NCBI RefSeq assembly: GCF_949287625.1
Contig: NZ_CASEGO010000095.1
Coordinates: 1-16,225 of the forward strand
DNA: 16,225 nt
Source: an uncultured Brachyspira sp.
Lineage (GTDB): Bacteria; Spirochaetota; Brachyspiria; Brachyspirales; Brachyspiraceae
Direction of reading: 5' to 3'
How positions within the stretch are numbered: position 1 is the stretch's first letter; each line of letters opens with the position of its first letter. Position numbers and translations under genes: made by a program. The notes under the pieces are model-generated. The model saw only the letters and a list, made by a program, of their open reading frames with translations. It was not told where the DNA came from and did no database searches. Below are positions 14,674 to 16,225 of this stretch, one piece after another.

Positions 14674-15345
14674 TTAGAAGATATTAGCAACATATCTGAA
14701 CATAAAAACCGCATGGCATATATTTGATATTATAAGAAGCGAATAAAATAAAGGCAGAAATAAAGTATATCTTTTATTAGATTCATACATAGCAAGTCTA
14801 TAAAAAACCATAGCTACAGTAAGAAGCAAAAAACCAGTAAGATAAAGTATAGCCCCATATTCTCCTGCCGCAGATGAAATCTTTGATATTGCTATAAGCC
14901 ATACCCAATTTAATATAAGATAGTATATAGTCTCAGTAGCATCTCGCCATCTGTATCCAAATACACTTCTTAAAGTTATACCAAGTACACAAAGTCCAGT
15001 AATAATTCCAAAGAAACTCCATCCCCAGCCGTTTTTTAATAGTATGAGACAAGGCGGTATATAAACTCCCCATATCATCATAATAAAAAATGCATGCGAA
15101 AGTATATAAAAAACTTTTTTGGCCTTATTATTAAATGGAAAAAAATGATATATAGCGTTAATTATATAAAATATGATAAGAAAACTTGAATAAAGAGAAA
15201 AAGATGTTATTTCTCTTGCTGTATTGGAATTGATAATCAAAAGCACCAAAACAGCTACAGCAGAACTTGCACATATTATGCATATAATAGCACATATGGC
15301 AGACACAGATGTTCTTATATTATTATTTTTTTTAACACTATCCAT
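14674..15345 (-). CDS. Hemolysin III / PAQR-like membrane protein
   Basis: 223 residues with seven likely membrane segments (about 13-38, 46-66, 78-101, 107-125, 137-157, 163-183, 196-218). The family order is visible: AIYH (H67), a segment ending VYIPP (94-98; compare GTYTP), NGWGWSFFGI (105-114), YLILNWVWL, and a last helix with H211. Hemolysin III/YqfA and eukaryotic PAQR receptors share a metal site made of three histidines and an aspartate. Here the expected Asp of the LDH motif is Ser (LSH, 82-84), and the second His of the last helix appears replaced by Asn221. Catalysis may therefore be lost or altered, and it may be a diverged relative. There is no clear Shine-Dalgarno at the ATG. 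It is the first gene of a pair with the acyl-CoA synthetase, which suggests a lipid-linked role. Confidence 0.65.
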   Translation of the reverse strand: MDSVKKNNNIRTSVSAICAIICIICASSAVAVLVLLIINSNTAREITSFSLYSSFLIIFYIINAIYHFFPFNNKAKKVFYILSHAFFIMMIWGVYIPPCLILLKNGWGWSFFGIITGLCVLGITLRSVFGYRWRDATETIYYLILNWVWLIAISKISSAAGEYGAILYLTGFLLLTVAMVFYRLAMYESNKRYTLFLPLFYSLLIISNICHAVFMFRYVANIF

Positions 15346-15368
15346 AATAGAATATATATTAACTCTTA

Positions 15369-15397
15369 TTTATAATAAAGTAAATGGTGATTTGTAA
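15369..15397 (-). promoter_or_regulatory. Promoter of the hemolysin III-like / acyl-CoA synthetase pair
   Basis: On the minus strand TTACAA (15397-15392) and TATAAA (15374-15369) are 17 bp apart. Transcription would start near 15362, leaving a leader of under 20 bases before the ATG at 15345. Confidence 0.5.
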
Positions 15398-15460
15398 CTA
15401 TATAGTGAAAATAAATTAAAAATATATTAAATCCATTCATAAAAAATTATAAAATATGTA

Positions 15461-15595
15461 TTGCATGTATTACAAAATTTAAAGAATACTTGGGTGGGTG
15501 CTATAATAACAGTTAAAGCTAAAGAATAAAAAACATTCATAAATAACAGATAAAATTAAAAAATTTAAATGGTGGGAGTTAGAATAGATTTTTAA
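15461..15595 (+). repeat. Degenerate intergenic repeat, copy A
   Basis: Shares a common order with copy B: tgca/tgcg, attacaaaat, cttgggtggg, aacagt-aaag, aata-cag and atggtgg-agt-aga, spread over about 130 bases. Substitutions and small gaps are frequent. It contains no open reading frame of note. Confidence 0.6.
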
Positions 15596-15607
15596 ATTTT
15601 ACTAAAA

Positions 15608-15658
15608 AGTGAACCCGCCCAAAGCGTTATTTAAATTTAAAACTTTTCTCCACGCACG
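15608..15658 (-). repeat. Inverted copy of the intergenic repeat's left part
   Basis: The reverse complement begins CGTGCGT, passes through an AT-rich stretch and reaches GCTTTGGGCGGG, matching CGTGCGT...GCTTGGGTGGG at 15728-15771. With that copy it forms a large imperfect inverted repeat around 15659-15727. Confidence 0.5.
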
Positions 15659-15692
15659 CAGAGCCGATTTTTATAATACAGATTGATTAATA

Positions 15693-15719
15693 ATTCTAAT
15701 TTTTATTATTTATTAGAAT
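15693..15719. repeat. Hairpin between inverted repeat arms
   Basis: attctaat (15693-15700) and attagaat (15712-15719) pair perfectly around 11 bases. Pairing extends imperfectly outward through gattaat and gattaacc. Confidence 0.5.
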
Positions 15720-15726
15720 CGATTAA

Positions 15727-15855
15727 CCGTGCGTTGAATAATATTACAAAATTAAAAAATGCTTGGGTGGGCAGTCAGAACAACAGTAAAAGTAAAGATA
15801 TAAAAACAATCTAAAATAGCAGTATAATATTAAATATTTATATGGTGGTAGTGAG
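15727..15855 (+). repeat. Degenerate intergenic repeat, copy B
   Basis: The fullest copy of the family, from ccgtgcgttgaat through gcttgggtgggcagt to atggtggtagtgaga. It ends about 20 bases before the promoter of the Rpn-type gene. Confidence 0.6.
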
Positions 15856-15875
15856 AAGAAATAAAAAATTATACT

Positions 15876-15904
15876 TTGACATTTATAAAGTATTTAATTA
15901 TAAT
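15876..15904 (+). promoter_or_regulatory. Consensus promoter of the Rpn-type gene
   Basis: Perfect TTGACA (15876-15881) and perfect TATAAT (15899-15904) with 17 bp between them. The predicted start of transcription, about seven bases past the -10 box, falls on the ATG at 15911. Confidence 0.8.
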
Positions 15905-15910
15905 ATATAT

Positions 15911-16225
15911 ATGGAAAAGAAATTTAATACTAATCAAATAAAATATTTTAATCCTTTGAATGATTATTTTATAAGATACCTATTTACTGATAAGGGAAGC
16001 AGTGAATCTATACTTTTGGATTTTATTAATTCTATAATGATTAATGCTAATATGAAGACTTTCCGTTCTTTAGAAATACTTACGCCATTTAATTTGAAGA
16101 GAAATAAAAATTTAAAAGAGACTATAGTCGATGTCAAATGTATTACTCAAAATGGTTCTGTTGTTATTATAGAAATACAATTACAAGGCAATTCAAGATT
16201 TCCAGAGCGTATACTTTATTATTGG
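15911..16225 (+). CDS. Rpn-family recombination-promoting nuclease / putative transposase (5' part)
   Basis: The first 105 residues of a PD-(D/E)XK nuclease-type transposase, cut by the window end. NPLNDYFIRYLF near the N-terminus, the segment LEILTPFNLK, then IVDVKC followed by VVIIEIQLQGNSRFPERI give the family's D...E-x-Q active-site core. Rpn proteins in E. coli nick or cut DNA and promote RecA-independent recombination. Brachyspira genomes carry numerous related genes. The ATG has no Shine-Dalgarno and sits at the predicted transcription start, so translation may be leaderless. The gene follows a cluster of intergenic repeats, which might be its targets, though nothing here proves that. 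Confidence 0.9.
   Translation, partial: MEKKFNTNQIKYFNPLNDYFIRYLFTDKGSSESILLDFINSIMINANMKTFRSLEILTPFNLKRNKNLKETIVDVKCITQNGSVVIIEIQLQGNSRFPERILYYW

Larger units (their letters stand above)
15346..15910. other. Gap with degenerate intergenic repeats and two promoters
   Basis: No gene is supported in these 565 bases. They contain a minus-strand promoter at 15369-15397, three copies of a degenerate intergenic repeat (15461-15595 direct, about 15608-15658 inverted, 15727-15855 direct), a hairpin at 15693-15719, and the promoter of the final gene at 15876-15904. Confidence 0.6.

Noticed and set aside
1..16225. CRISPR arrays, tRNA or rRNA genes
   Set aside because: No regular repeat-spacer pattern and no tRNA- or rRNA-like sequence was seen; the only regular repeats are the coding 102-bp TPR units.

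Overview
This is AT-rich spirochaete chromosome, most probably from the genus Brachyspira. That is inferred from the very low GC content, the TPR-rich proteins, the Rpn-type PD-(D/E)XK transposase with its QGNSRFPERILYYW motif, and the style of the intergenic repeats. No rRNA or tRNA gene is present to confirm it.

Layout. Positions 1-1040 hold mobile debris: the last 21 codons of an IS transposase, a 285-bp segment bounded by perfect 14-bp inverted repeats that carries a GC-rich structured repeat, and an orphan phage small-terminase-like gene on the minus strand. Positions 1048-3484 hold a two-gene McrBC restriction system preceded by a perfect 30-bp palindrome. Next come a COG0523/CobW-type metallochaperone GTPase (minus) and a divergent giant TPR-like protein of about 1017 residues (plus). 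Positions 7737-9908 (minus) hold a TPR gene followed, in the same frame and after a single TAA, by a DUF2971-like domain. This looks like one gene of about 720 codons broken by a nonsense codon. Pieces of the same family are scattered around it: a 44-bp copy of its 3' end upstream of mcrB (973-1016), an internal scrap (9975-10021), and a second copy of its promoter and start codon (10310-10392) that now drives a 14-codon ORF overlapping an unknown 82-residue ORF.

From 10473 rightwards the DNA is mostly core genome: purA with a near-consensus promoter and a strong terminator; a secreted protein with two PepSY-like domains, also with its own promoter and terminator; a repeat-rich gap with a second, inverted copy of the GC-rich element; and a minus-strand pair encoding a hemolysin III-like membrane protein followed by a long-chain acyl-CoA synthetase. 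The window ends with a cluster of degenerate intergenic repeats and the start of an Rpn-family nuclease/transposase whose consensus promoter sits so close to the ATG that the mRNA should be leaderless.

Reading of the whole. The left 10.4 kb behaves as an accessory, defence-flavoured island (McrBC, TPR-DUF2971 family, phage and IS relics) abutting purA. The strongest new signals are the in-frame split and scattered fragments of the TPR-DUF2971 family, the inverted 44-bp repeats bracketing mcrBC-cobW-TPR, and a dispersed repeat with a compensatory base change in a hairpin, which suggests a structured RNA.
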